NCBI RefSeq assembly: GCF_046523945.1
Contig: NZ_CP171363.1
Coordinates: forward strand, 1,674,001 to 1,738,000
Source of the DNA: Faucicola mancuniensis
Lineage (GTDB): Bacteria; Pseudomonadota; Gammaproteobacteria; Pseudomonadales; Moraxellaceae
Length of the DNA stretch: 64,000 bases
Direction of reading: 5' to 3'
The position numbers were made by a program, and so were the translations under genes. Shown here piece after piece: positions 47,189 to 55,030 of the stretch. The notes under the pieces were generated by a model. The model was given only the letters and a program-made list of their open reading frames with translations, did not search any database and was not told the DNA's origin. The first letter of the stretch is position 1, and the number at the start of each line of letters is the position of its first letter.

Positions 47189-47530
47189 ATGCGTTATTTG
47201 ATTGCGATTTTATTGTTTTTGGTGTTTGCTTACTCGTTGATGTTGGTGATTGTGAATAGCCACCAAGTTGAAGTGAATTTGTTGTTTAGCCAAGTACCAC
47301 AGATGAACTTGGGCTTGATGTTGATTATTTGTATCATGCTTGGCATGATTGCAGGGGTGATGTTGGCGTTGATTTTGTTTAAAGTGTTACAAATGAAATT
47401 GGAAAATCAACGTTTAATCAAAGAATTAAACCAAACTCGTGAAAAACTCATGCAAACGCAACATAATTACGAACAGCATTTGAGCCAAAATGCCGATGTT
47501 GGGCTATCAGCCACTGTCAAACAACCATAA
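47189..47530 (+). CDS. lapA: LapA-domain (DUF1049) inner-membrane protein
   Basis: A 113-aa protein with two membrane spans (about 3-22 and 42-66) and a cytoplasmic coiled coil (LENQRLIKELNQTREKLMQ). The VNSHQVEVNLLF stretch between the spans is the DUF1049 hallmark. In E. coli, LapA works with LapB in regulating LpxC and LPS assembly; lapB is not next to it here. ATG 47189 has AAGGAA upstream. It precedes pyrF. Confidence 0.82.
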   Translation: MRYLIAILLFLVFAYSLMLVIVNSHQVEVNLLFSQVPQMNLGLMLIICIMLGMIAGVMLALILFKVLQMKLENQRLIKELNQTREKLMQTQHNYEQHLSQNADVGLSATVKQP

Positions 47531-47554
47531 TCAATCATCAGTGAAGGGTAAATT

Positions 47555-48247
47555 ATGAAAGTAACATCACCTGTTATTGTGGCTTTGGATAATATGAATC
47601 AAAGCGAGGCGTTGGCATTGGCGGATAACATTGACCCAACGCTATGCCGTTTAAAAGTTGGTAAAGAATTGTTTACCAAATATGGCACGGACATTGTCAA
47701 ACAACTTCATCAACGCAATTTTCACGTATTTTTGGATTTAAAATTCCACGATATTCCCAATACCACCGCCAAAGCGGTGTTAGCGTCAGCGGATTTGGGC
47801 GTGTGGATGGTGAATGTTCACGCCAGTTGTGGCCTAAAAGCCATGGAGACAGTAAAACAGCGATTAACGGAACAAAATTATCAAACTTTGGTGATTGCGG
47901 TGACAGTTTTAACGTCCATGAGCGAGCAAGATTTGGTGGATATTGGCATTCATGACAGCGTGGAAAACCATGTAAAACGTTTGGCACTTTTGACAAAACA
48001 AGCAGGACTTGATGGCGTGGTGTGTTCTGCTCAAGAAGCCACTATGCTAAAACAACTGTGCGGACAAGATTTTAAACTGATTACCCCTGGTATTCGCATG
48101 GCAGATGACAATGCGGACGATCAAAGCCGTATTTGTACGCCCAAGCAAGCTATTAACAATGGTTCGGACTTTTTGGTAATAGGACGCTCTATCACCAAAG
48201 CCGATGACCCAATGGCAAAATTGCAACACATATTAGCGAGTTTATGA
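47555..48247 (+). CDS. pyrF: Orotidine 5'-phosphate decarboxylase
   Basis: A 230-aa TIM-barrel enzyme that makes UMP, the last step of pyrimidine synthesis. The active-site signature is FLDLKFHDIPNTTAKAV (Asp-x-Lys-x-x-Asp). The phosphate site is FLVIGRSITKADDP. ATG 47555 has GAAGGG upstream. Its stop overlaps the start of the histidine phosphatase gene (ATGA), so the two are translationally coupled. pyrD lies elsewhere in this window. Confidence 0.96.
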   Translation: MKVTSPVIVALDNMNQSEALALADNIDPTLCRLKVGKELFTKYGTDIVKQLHQRNFHVFLDLKFHDIPNTTAKAVLASADLGVWMVNVHASCGLKAMETVKQRLTEQNYQTLVIAVTVLTSMSEQDLVDIGIHDSVENHVKRLALLTKQAGLDGVVCSAQEATMLKQLCGQDFKLITPGIRMADDNADDQSRICTPKQAINNGSDFLVIGRSITKADDPMAKLQHILASL

Positions 48248-48990
48248 TGGTTACCAATCCTTTACCGCCATTGCTTGACCACTTACCACCGAGCATGATG
48301 CAATCGGTGAAAATATTGCCAAAAAATGAACGGTTGATTTTATTTACCAGACATTCGTTGAGAGAGCCGTCCGACAAAAATGGCTTTGCCAGTTATGCCT
48401 TGCCTTTGACGGTGAATGGGCGAGTATTGGCTCGTGCATGGGGGCGTTGGCTTGCCACACATTTGGACTATTCAATGGACGTGGATAGTATCAGTAGTCC
48501 AATTGGGCGGTGCATTGATACGGCGATTTTGATGCAAGAAGGTGCGGGCATTGCTCGGCAGATTTCGCACCAGTCGTTATTGGTTGAGCCGGGCAGTTTG
48601 GTGGTTGAACCTGAACAAGTGGGCGAGATTTTTAAACAAATCGGTGCGTTAAATTTTATCAACCGTTTTTTGGCAAGGGATTTGGTTGGCACAAAACTAC
48701 CAGAACAAGGTGGATTGGATATCTTACGCCTATTTTATGAACATCAGCCCAAACATGGACATTTGTTGCTTGCAGTTAGTCATGATACGTTGTTGTCAGC
48801 GTTTTTGGCGGTGGTAATGGGGGTTGAAAAAATTGATTGGAATGATTGGCTAAAAATGATGGAAGGCACGTTTTTGTGGTTTGATGATAAACCATTTGAG
48901 CAGGCAAAAGTCCATTTTATTTGGCGTGGTACAGAATATCAGCGACAATTAAGTGAATTATTAGACAAAGATTTATTGGGTAAAAAGTAA
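48244..48990 (+). CDS. Histidine phosphatase-superfamily protein
   Basis: A 248-aa protein with a phosphoglycerate-mutase-like fold. The N-terminal motif is LFTRHSLREPS, i.e. RHS in place of the usual RHG. SSPIGRCIDTAILM supplies the second Arg and AVSHDTLLSAFLAVV the second His-Asp pair typical of the acid-phosphatase branch. The substrate is unknown. It overlaps pyrF by four bases. A solo repeat end and a terminator follow. Confidence 0.78.
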   Translation: MMVTNPLPPLLDHLPPSMMQSVKILPKNERLILFTRHSLREPSDKNGFASYALPLTVNGRVLARAWGRWLATHLDYSMDVDSISSPIGRCIDTAILMQEGAGIARQISHQSLLVEPGSLVVEPEQVGEIFKQIGALNFINRFLARDLVGTKLPEQGGLDILRLFYEHQPKHGHLLLAVSHDTLLSAFLAVVMGVEKIDWNDWLKMMEGTFLWFDDKPFEQAKVHFIWRGTEYQRQLSELLDKDLLGKK

Positions 48991-49015
48991 AATTTTGTCA
49001 AATTGTTTTGCAAAA

Positions 49016-49035
49016 ACGTTGTGAATACAGGTTCT
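49016..49035 (+). repeat. Solo end of the AGAACCTGTATTCACAAC repeat family
   Basis: ACGTTGTGAATACAGGTTCT matches the ends of the paired elements at 61168-61372 and 63159-63256. It lies 25 bases after the histidine phosphatase stop. No partner end is visible nearby. Confidence 0.75.
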
Positions 49036-49052
49036 TATTATTTTTTTTACAC

Positions 49053-49085
49053 AAAAAAGACTGATAAAATTACCAGTCTTTTTTA
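49053..49085. terminator. Bidirectional terminator
   Basis: AAAAAAGACTG and CAGTCTTTTTT form an 11-bp stem between the convergent histidine phosphatase and desaturase genes. Confidence 0.88.
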
Positions 49086-49098
49086 TTGATTGTAACGA

Positions 49099-50298
49099 TT
49101 AAGCCATTTTACCCTGCAAACTTGCCAAGGCTTGTTCCAACTGTTTGGCGTGTTGTTGCATTTTTTGTTCAATCGCTTGCATTTGGTCTTTCAATTTTTC
49201 ATCAACTTCGTGCAAACGTTGGGCAAATTCATTTTTTTTCATCTCAATCGCTTGAGCTTTTAGGGCTTGCCATTCACTAATGGTTTGTTTAAAGGCTTGT
49301 TGTTCATTGACAATCCGCTCTTTAAACAGTTGCAAATCGGTCGTCAAATTGCCTGTAAAACCGTCAATATGGTTTTGTGCGGTTTTAAATTTCATCTCAA
49401 CTTGGGCGTGTTGTATCGCCACATCAGGCACACGTTTTAAATCCCACGCAAGCCCCACTTTTGACAAACCATAAATAATCCATTTGGTTGGGTCGTATTG
49501 CCACCATTTTACGCCATTGCGATAGTCATATTGAAAATAATGATGGTAATTGTGATAGCCTTCGCCCCAAGTAAATAACGCCAAAATTGGATTATCACGA
49601 GCGGTATTGGTGTCGGTATAAGGGCGAGTACCGAACATATGACAAAGCGAATTGATAAAAAACGTACAATGATGGCTAATCACCAAACGTAACAAACCAG
49701 CCAAAATCATCGTGCCAGCAATATCGCCAACCAACCAACCGAATAACAACGGAATACCAATATTGGTTAATAACACCCAAAAACCGTAATATTTATGCTG
49801 AATTTGTAAAATGGGGTCGGTGGTCAAATCTGGAATATTTTTGTAATCAAAATTGCCACTTGGATAATTTTTTAACATCCAACCGATATGCGAAAACCAA
49901 AAACCACGTTTCACCGAGTAGGGGTCTTGCTCTACATCATCAACATGGCGGTGATGAGTGCGGTGTCCGCTACACCAGTCAAAAACCGAACTTTGTACGG
50001 CAAACGTACCGCCAATCAGCCAAAACCATTTTAAAACAGGGTGAGTCTGATACGCACGGTGCGACCAAAGTCGATGATAACCTGTGGTAATACTCAAACC
50101 ACTCCACGCCAAACAAAACGCAAACACCGCCCACACTTGCCAAGTCACATCATGCGTCCACAGATAATACGGCACCAAAAATAATGCCAAAATCGGCGTA
50201 CTCACCAGTACAAAAGCAGGAATCCAGTTAATCGGTGCATTGTCAAAACTGCTGGATTGGTTGTTGGGTTGATTGGCAGTTGTCATCACAGTATCCAT
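49099..50298 (-). CDS. Membrane fatty acid (acyl-CoA) desaturase with C-terminal coiled coil
   Basis: A 399-aa di-iron desaturase of the stearoyl-CoA Delta9 type. The three histidine boxes are HRLWSHRAY, HRTHHRH and HNYHH, with four membrane spans around them. It would introduce a cis double bond into saturated acyl chains and so adjust membrane fluidity. Residues about 300-399 are an added Gln/Lys/Glu-rich coiled coil (FKTAQNHIDG..., MKKNEFAQRLHEVDEKL) that the core family lacks. ATG 50298 or Met5 may be the start. Confidence 0.88.
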   Translation of the reverse strand: MDTVMTTANQPNNQSSSFDNAPINWIPAFVLVSTPILALFLVPYYLWTHDVTWQVWAVFAFCLAWSGLSITTGYHRLWSHRAYQTHPVLKWFWLIGGTFAVQSSVFDWCSGHRTHHRHVDDVEQDPYSVKRGFWFSHIGWMLKNYPSGNFDYKNIPDLTTDPILQIQHKYYGFWVLLTNIGIPLLFGWLVGDIAGTMILAGLLRLVISHHCTFFINSLCHMFGTRPYTDTNTARDNPILALFTWGEGYHNYHHYFQYDYRNGVKWWQYDPTKWIIYGLSKVGLAWDLKRVPDVAIQHAQVEMKFKTAQNHIDGFTGNLTTDLQLFKERIVNEQQAFKQTISEWQALKAQAIEMKKNEFAQRLHEVDEKLKDQMQAIEQKMQQHAKQLEQALASLQGKMA

Positions 50299-50479
50299 CG
50301 GTTAAAAAATTGATTTATTGTACCTTAAAAAATATTTAAAGTGAATACTTGTAAACTAAAAATTTGTAACCAATACGTTGTTTTATATGACAAAACCACC
50401 GACCATAAAAAAATCCAACAAAAATCTGAACATATCAGGTGTTGGGATTTTTCATAAATTAACAAAACCATCTACAAAA

Positions 50480-50773
50480 CTAGTAAGGATTGGGCTGTGG
50501 AATGGCTTGCGGATAGCCGTTTTGTGTGTAACCAGTCTGTGGATAGGTATAGTTTTGCGGATTTTGATACGTGTAATTTGGATTGTTGGTGGTATAAGTC
50601 GTGGCATTTTGTTTACGAAGTTGGTTGTTATAACTGACCTTGTCTGCGGTATTTTGGATACCTGTGCCAATGCTTGCGATATCTGTGCCGATACCACGAA
50701 TGGTATTACAACCTGTCAATAAAAAACAAGGCAAAAGGCTAACAATAATGGCTTTTTTCATCACTTTTTTCAT
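50480..50773 (-). CDS. Entericidin-like lipoprotein with N/Y/Q/P-rich tail
   Basis: A 97-aa protein. Residues 1-45 match the entericidin plan: signal peptide ending LLTGC, then NTIRGIGTDIASIGTGIQNTAD. The remaining half is a low-complexity tail rich in Asn, Tyr, Gln, Thr and Pro (NPNYTYQNPQNYTYPQ). ATG 50773 has GAG seven bases upstream. It lies just downstream of a 46-aa paralogue on the same strand, but a terminator separates the two. Entericidin pairs in Citrobacter/E. coli act as a bacteriolytic lipoprotein and antidote; whether this applies here is unknown. Confidence 0.72.
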   Translation of the reverse strand: MKKVMKKAIIVSLLPCFLLTGCNTIRGIGTDIASIGTGIQNTADKVSYNNQLRKQNATTYTTNNPNYTYQNPQNYTYPQTGYTQNGYPQAIPQPNPY

Positions 50774-50824
50774 AAAAATACTCGTAAAAATAAAAATGAA
50801 TATAACAAAAAATTGTGATAAGGT

Positions 50825-50855
50825 AAAAAAACTCACCAAAATGATGAGTTTTTTT
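50825..50855. terminator. Terminator between the two entericidin-like genes
   Basis: AAAACTCA and TGAGTTTT flank a nine- to ten-base loop, with T-runs on both strands. Confidence 0.8.
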
Positions 50856-50871
50856 ATTGTTTTAACAATAA

Positions 50872-51012
50872 TTAGATTTTGTTTTTAACTTTTTGAGCAG
50901 TGTTTGACACAGCTTCACCTGTTTTTGAAACGTCTTTGCCAAAACCTTTGATGGTGTTACAACCAGTCAATACAAAAACAGAAGCGATAGTTGCGATAAC
51001 TAATTTTTTCAT
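50872..51012 (-). CDS. Entericidin-family small lipoprotein
   Basis: A 46-aa lipoprotein. The signal peptide MKKLVIATIASVFVLTGC ends in a lipobox. The mature part NTIKGFGKDVSKTGEAVSNT followed by AQKVKNKI is typical of entericidin A/B proteins (C-N-T-x-x-G-x-G-x-D-x-x-x-x-G). ATG 51012 has AAGGAC seven bases upstream. It has its own terminator. A larger paralogue follows on the same strand. Confidence 0.85.
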   Translation of the reverse strand: MKKLVIATIASVFVLTGCNTIKGFGKDVSKTGEAVSNTAQKVKNKI

Positions 51013-51230
51013 GATAAAGTCCTTAAATGTTTAGGGTTTTAGAGTAATCAATCAACTTGATTATGGTTAATCTTTCGTGAAATAAATAATTAACTCGTGC
51101 TTATAATAACGGTAAAAAATTTACTATACTATGGTTTTAATGTAAATTTTTTTGCTAAATTGTAAAAATTTACCAATTTTTGCAAAAAAACGTTAAACTA
51201 TGCTATTTTTACCAAACTGATTGAAAAAAT

Positions 51231-51755
51231 ATGATTCACATTGTACTTTTTGAACCCAAAATGCCAAGCAATACAGGCAATATTATCCGGCTTTGTGCCA
51301 ATACTGGGGCGAGTTTGCACCTTGTAAAACCCATCGGATTTGATTTAGATGATAAAAAACTTCGCCGTGCGGGGCTTGATTATCATGAATGGGTGAATAT
51401 GCAAGTGCATGATAATTTTGAAGATTGTTGGCAAAACCTGCAAAATCAAGGCGTTGAGCGAGTCGTGGGCTTAACGACTAAGCTTAGCAAACCTTTATAT
51501 GAACAAGATTTTGGCAATGTAAAAAACATTGCCTTGGTGTTTGGGTCAGAAACGGCAGGCTTAAGCGATGACGTACGAGCGATGATTGGCGAGCAAAATT
51601 GGTTGCGTTTGCCGATGTTGCCGACTTCTCGCAGTCTAAATTTGTCCAATAGCGTGGCGATAACCTTGTTTGAAGTATGGCGACAGCAAGGTTTTATAGG
51701 CGATACAGGGCAAAGTGTGGGCTATGATAATCTTGTGCCGTATGACCCAAAATAG
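51231..51755 (+). CDS. trmL: tRNA (cytidine/uridine-34 2'-O)-methyltransferase TrmL
   Basis: A 174-aa SPOUT enzyme that methylates the wobble ribose of tRNA-Leu isoacceptors. The knot motifs are PKMPSNTGNIIRLCANTGA, LVFGSETAGLSDDV and RSLNLSNSVAI, all diagnostic of TrmL. ATG 51231 has a weak ribosome site. Confidence 0.94.
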   Translation: MIHIVLFEPKMPSNTGNIIRLCANTGASLHLVKPIGFDLDDKKLRRAGLDYHEWVNMQVHDNFEDCWQNLQNQGVERVVGLTTKLSKPLYEQDFGNVKNIALVFGSETAGLSDDVRAMIGEQNWLRLPMLPTSRSLNLSNSVAITLFEVWRQQGFIGDTGQSVGYDNLVPYDPK

Positions 51756-51791
51756 CCTAAGCAAATTCTAAACATTCATCTTGATAAAAAT

Positions 51792-52106
51792 TTACAAACA
51801 ATTCGCAGGTTTTGGCAAGCCCGCAATACGATTAACATGGCGAGCGACAAGCCCTGTATTAAACAAACTTTGTAATTTGGCGTTATCAATCTGATATTGT
51901 GGCAACGTTTGGCTTAAATATTTAATCAATGGGCGAGTGGTCGGTGGGTGGCTAAAATTGGCATAATAATCACGCACCGCTTGCAAAATCGCAAAATGCT
52001 CTTCGGTGAGTTGTACGTCAAGCGTATCTGCAAGCGTTTGGGCAATATCCGTTGTCCAATCTGTATGGTTAAGCAAATGTCCGTCAGCGTCTAATTCAAT
52101 GTTCAT
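51792..52106 (-). CDS. tusE: Sulfur-relay protein TusE
   Basis: A 104-aa DsrC/TusE protein that accepts persulfide from TusBCD and hands it to MnmA for 2-thiolation of tRNA wobble uridines. The active Cys is the penultimate residue in GLPKPANCL. RDYYANFSHPPTTRPLIKY also fits. ATG 52106 has TGGA eight bases upstream; a TTG at 52118 would add four residues. It is the last gene of tusD-tusC-tusE. Confidence 0.88.
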   Translation of the reverse strand: MNIELDADGHLLNHTDWTTDIAQTLADTLDVQLTEEHFAILQAVRDYYANFSHPPTTRPLIKYLSQTLPQYQIDNAKLQSLFNTGLVARHVNRIAGLPKPANCL

Positions 52107-52127
52107 GCTTTTTTCCAAATTTTTTAA

Positions 52128-52442
52128 TTATAAGTAAAAAACCGTATCAAACGGTTCAATCGTTGTCGGTTGCTGTATAAGTTGATTTTGACAAGACAAA
52201 GTTACCGATGACAATTTGGCAAACTGTTCGGCAGATAGCCATGCCTTTGGCATATCGTACAAATCTAACGAGCTTAACATACTGGCAAATTTGCCGTTTG
52301 GTTCTTTAACCAAATTTTTAAATAAGCATTCACCGATATTAAGCTGAATGTCATGCTCAAAACTTGCCAATGCAAACGCCATAGACAAAGCTTCATGACA
52401 CAGTAAATCATTATTGGCGTGGATATGGATTAAAATTTTCAT
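52128..52442 (-). CDS. tusC: TusC/DsrF-like sulfur-relay subunit
   Basis: A 104-aa protein of the DsrE/F fold. The order tusD-this-tusE and its size support TusC. Family resemblance by eye is weak: I base the call mainly on MKILIHIHANNDLLCHEALSMAFA, in two parts MKILIHIHANND and LCHEALSMAFALASF, and on synteny. It could instead be a fused or diverged TusB/TusC. Confidence 0.65.
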   Translation of the reverse strand: MKILIHIHANNDLLCHEALSMAFALASFEHDIQLNIGECLFKNLVKEPNGKFASMLSSLDLYDMPKAWLSAEQFAKLSSVTLSCQNQLIQQPTTIEPFDTVFYL

Positions 52443-52482
52443 AAATAATTGTTTTTAAAGTTTTTTTAAGATTGATAAATGA

Positions 52483-52863
52483 TTAAAATTGATAAACATC
52501 AGTTGAGTTATGTAAGTGCATGGCAAGCTCACCAAGCCCTACCAAACTAAAATTTTCTGCAATATTATGATTTGTTAAACCATGTCGTTTTGCGTTTTCA
52601 CCGTCCACAACCCCACGAGCCAAAGCGGTACTCACGCATACTTGAATGGTAAAATTGTGGGTTTTGGCAAGGTTTTGCAAGGTTTTGGCAGGATTTGGCA
52701 TATCGGCAGGTAGCCATGTGAGTGGATTGGCAAGGTGAACCGCTTCACCGTACAAAAAAACGTGAAAATCGGTTTTGTGGTTTTGGCATAAATTATCAAT
52801 CAATTCAATGCCTTGTAGTGTACTATTGTCAAAGGGGGAATGGGTAAAAATTAAGGTTTTCAT
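52483..52863 (-). CDS. tusD: Sulfur-relay subunit TusD
   Basis: A 126-aa DsrE-family protein. The active cysteine lies in FTIQVCVSTALARGV, as in TusD (Cys78 in E. coli). DAENAKRHG-type residues are present as DGENAKRHGL, and SLVGLGELAM is the usual C-terminal stretch. It is the first gene of the tusDCE group. Confidence 0.85.
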   Translation of the reverse strand: MKTLIFTHSPFDNSTLQGIELIDNLCQNHKTDFHVFLYGEAVHLANPLTWLPADMPNPAKTLQNLAKTHNFTIQVCVSTALARGVVDGENAKRHGLTNHNIAENFSLVGLGELAMHLHNSTDVYQF

Positions 52864-52920
52864 CGTGGTTATGTTGCCAAAAAAAGCTCATTTTAATGGG
52901 ATTTTTTTGAAATGTAAATA

Positions 52921-52951
52921 AAAAAAGCGAACAATCAATGCTCGCTTTTTT
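52921..52951. terminator. Terminator after the PuuP-like permease
   Basis: AAAAAAGCGA and TCGCTTTTTT around an 11-base loop, 17 bases past the permease stop. Confidence 0.82.
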
Positions 52952-52967
52952 TGTTTTTAAGGATAGA

Positions 52968-54362
52968 TTATACATCTTCTTCTTTGTACTGTGGGACTGG
53001 TTTTCTGAAGCCAGCGGTTTTGATACCTAGCCAAATAAAGCCAATAGAAGCCCAAAATAAACCTACTTTTAAGGTAACTTCGTCCACTTCTAACCACATT
53101 AAGAACACGCTGATAAAGCCAAGAACAGGCACAACAATGTAGCTTAAAATTTGTTTTGGCGTGTTAAATTGTTTATCACGGAAAACATAGCGGAACAATA
53201 CCGAAATGTTCACAAAACTAAACGCTGTCAATGCACCAAAGCTAATCAAATTTACCACCGTTTCAAGGCTGATAAAACCTGCAGTCAAAGCGATTGCCCC
53301 TGCGATTAAAATATTGTTCACAGGTGTGAAAAGTTTTGGGTGGATTTGACCAAAGATTTTTTTGCTAATCACATCATCACGACCCATCACATACATCAAA
53401 CGAGAAACCCCTGCATGAGCCGAAATCCCTGATGCCATCACGGTTACAATCGCAAAACCCAATACCGCTGCTTGGAATGCTGAACCACCGACAAGTAATA
53501 AAATTTCTGCTTGGGTTTCGTCCACTGCTTCAAAATAGATAGACGGGTCTGATGGGAAGTAAGTTTGCATAAAATAGGTACTGGCAATAAATACAACCCC
53601 TGCAATCACAGATGTTAAAACCATCGCTTTTGGTAAGGTATTTTTGACATCTTTGGTCTCTTCAGCAAGGCTAGATAACGAGTCAAAACCTGTAAACGAG
53701 AAACACAAAATGGTCGCACCTGTAATCAACGCACCTACCGAAGTCATCTCATTCCAAAACGGCTCTAAACTCCAAAGCGGATACTTGTCCGCATCAAGCG
53801 TACCATTGGCATACACACCCAATTGCAATTTTTCATAAATCAAATACGCAAACACAGCGATAATGAACAACTGAACAAACACAATCCAACTGTTAAAATA
53901 TGCCACAATCTTTGAACCAAACAGATTAATACCTGTCATTAAAGCGGTCAAACTAATCACCCAAACCCAGTGATTCACCACAGGGAACAAGGCTTCCAAA
54001 TACAAAACTGCCAAAATAATGTTTACCATTGGCGACAACAAATAATCCAGCCAGCTAGACCAGCCGACCATAAAGCCCATAGATGGATTGATAGATTTTT
54101 GGGTATAAGTATAAGCTGAACCTGAAGACGGATAAGCCCTAATCATATGACCGTAGCTGATAGATGTCAAAATCACAGCCAATAATGCAAAAATATAAGA
54201 AGTTGGTACATGACCCACGCTATCTCGTGATACCATACCAAACGTATCAAGCAAAGTCATCGGCTGAATATACGCCAAACCAATAACAATAATGTGCCAA
54301 AGTCCAAGATTACGTTGCAGTTTTGCAACCGATTGGGTTGATGTTTGTGTTGATGTTGTCAA
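52968..54362 (-). CDS. APC-family permease, PuuP-like (putrescine/amino acid)
   Basis: A 464-aa transporter with about 12 membrane spans. The N-terminal region LGLWHIIVIGLAYIQPMTLL, then DTFGMVSRDSVGHVPTSY, and the segment GSAYTYTQKSINPSMGFMVG closely resemble E. coli PuuP, as does ITGATILCFSFTGFDSL. Putrescine import is therefore a reasonable hypothesis, but no puu catabolic genes are adjacent. The start lies at ATG 54362. Its leader (54363-54737) is unusually long and G-poor on the plus strand. Confidence 0.8.
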   Translation of the reverse strand: MTTSTQTSTQSVAKLQRNLGLWHIIVIGLAYIQPMTLLDTFGMVSRDSVGHVPTSYIFALLAVILTSISYGHMIRAYPSSGSAYTYTQKSINPSMGFMVGWSSWLDYLLSPMVNIILAVLYLEALFPVVNHWVWVISLTALMTGINLFGSKIVAYFNSWIVFVQLFIIAVFAYLIYEKLQLGVYANGTLDADKYPLWSLEPFWNEMTSVGALITGATILCFSFTGFDSLSSLAEETKDVKNTLPKAMVLTSVIAGVVFIASTYFMQTYFPSDPSIYFEAVDETQAEILLLVGGSAFQAAVLGFAIVTVMASGISAHAGVSRLMYVMGRDDVISKKIFGQIHPKLFTPVNNILIAGAIALTAGFISLETVVNLISFGALTAFSFVNISVLFRYVFRDKQFNTPKQILSYIVVPVLGFISVFLMWLEVDEVTLKVGLFWASIGFIWLGIKTAGFRKPVPQYKEEDV

Positions 54363-54737
54363 TGCTATCTTACTCCTGTACCTAATGTGAAAAAAACTAG
54401 GACTAACAACTAAAATGAAATTTTCAGTAACAAAAAATTACATGAACAAAAAAGCGTATTATTATACTCAAAAAAAAGATAAAAAAACCATAAATTTCAT
54501 TGTAACCCATAAAAAGTTGCAAAAAAATTGTAAAAAAAGCAACAAAAGTCAAAAAATCCAAAAAAATGTATAAAAAACAAGCAACTTACAACAATCACCC
54601 ACACAAACCAACAAAAAACATCTTAAAATCACACAAATATAACAAAACTCTTTAGCAATCTTGCAAAACGCCACCTAAAAAAACACACAAAACCTTTATA
54701 CTAAACAACATAACGTAAAAAAGCACAGGTAACTCTC
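54363..54737. other. Strand-skewed AT-rich intergenic region
   Basis: 375 bp between the divergent permease and the 46-aa gene. On the plus strand, 54570-54715 holds only about four Gs while A and C dominate. A TATACT at 54697-54702 is a likely -10 for the 46-aa gene. I saw no open frame or strong hairpin. Confidence 0.5.
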
Positions 54738-54878
54738 ATGCAAACACAAACTACAACCAAAAACCCCACACACAATGAACCATGCCAATGGCAAATTAAC
54801 CGAAAATGGCTAGGGGGGATATTTATCATTTGGTTTATTTTCGCCTTTGGATTTTTAATCAAATTTATGTATGGTTAA
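54738..54878 (+). CDS. Small single-span membrane protein, 46 aa
   Basis: MQTQTTTKNPTHNEPCQWQI is followed by the span WLGGIFIIWFIFAFGFLIKF and MYG. ATG 54738 has AGGT eight bases upstream. A -10-like TATACT lies about 35 bases before it, and a perfect terminator starts 11 bases after the stop, so it looks like an independent gene. The aromatic-rich span loosely resembles the first span of small subunits of sodium-solute symporters (DUF4212), but this protein is shorter. Function unknown. Confidence 0.65.
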   Translation: MQTQTTTKNPTHNEPCQWQINRKWLGGIFIIWFIFAFGFLIKFMYG

Positions 54879-54888
54879 AATTTTTTTC

Positions 54889-54917
54889 AAAAACCAAGTC
54901 ATTGCTTGGTTTTTTTG
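54889..54917 (+). terminator. Terminator of the 46-aa membrane protein gene
   Basis: AAAAACCAAG and CTTGGTTTTT, perfect 10-bp stem, six-base loop, T-run. Confidence 0.9.
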
Positions 54918-55030
54918 TGCCTTATTTTTGGCTTTTTTAAAGCAGTTACAAAATTTTTACTAGGTTTTTTCAACAAAAAAATGTACTATAGGCAAAATTT
55001 TAACCAACAAAAAAATCTGCTGAGAAAAAT

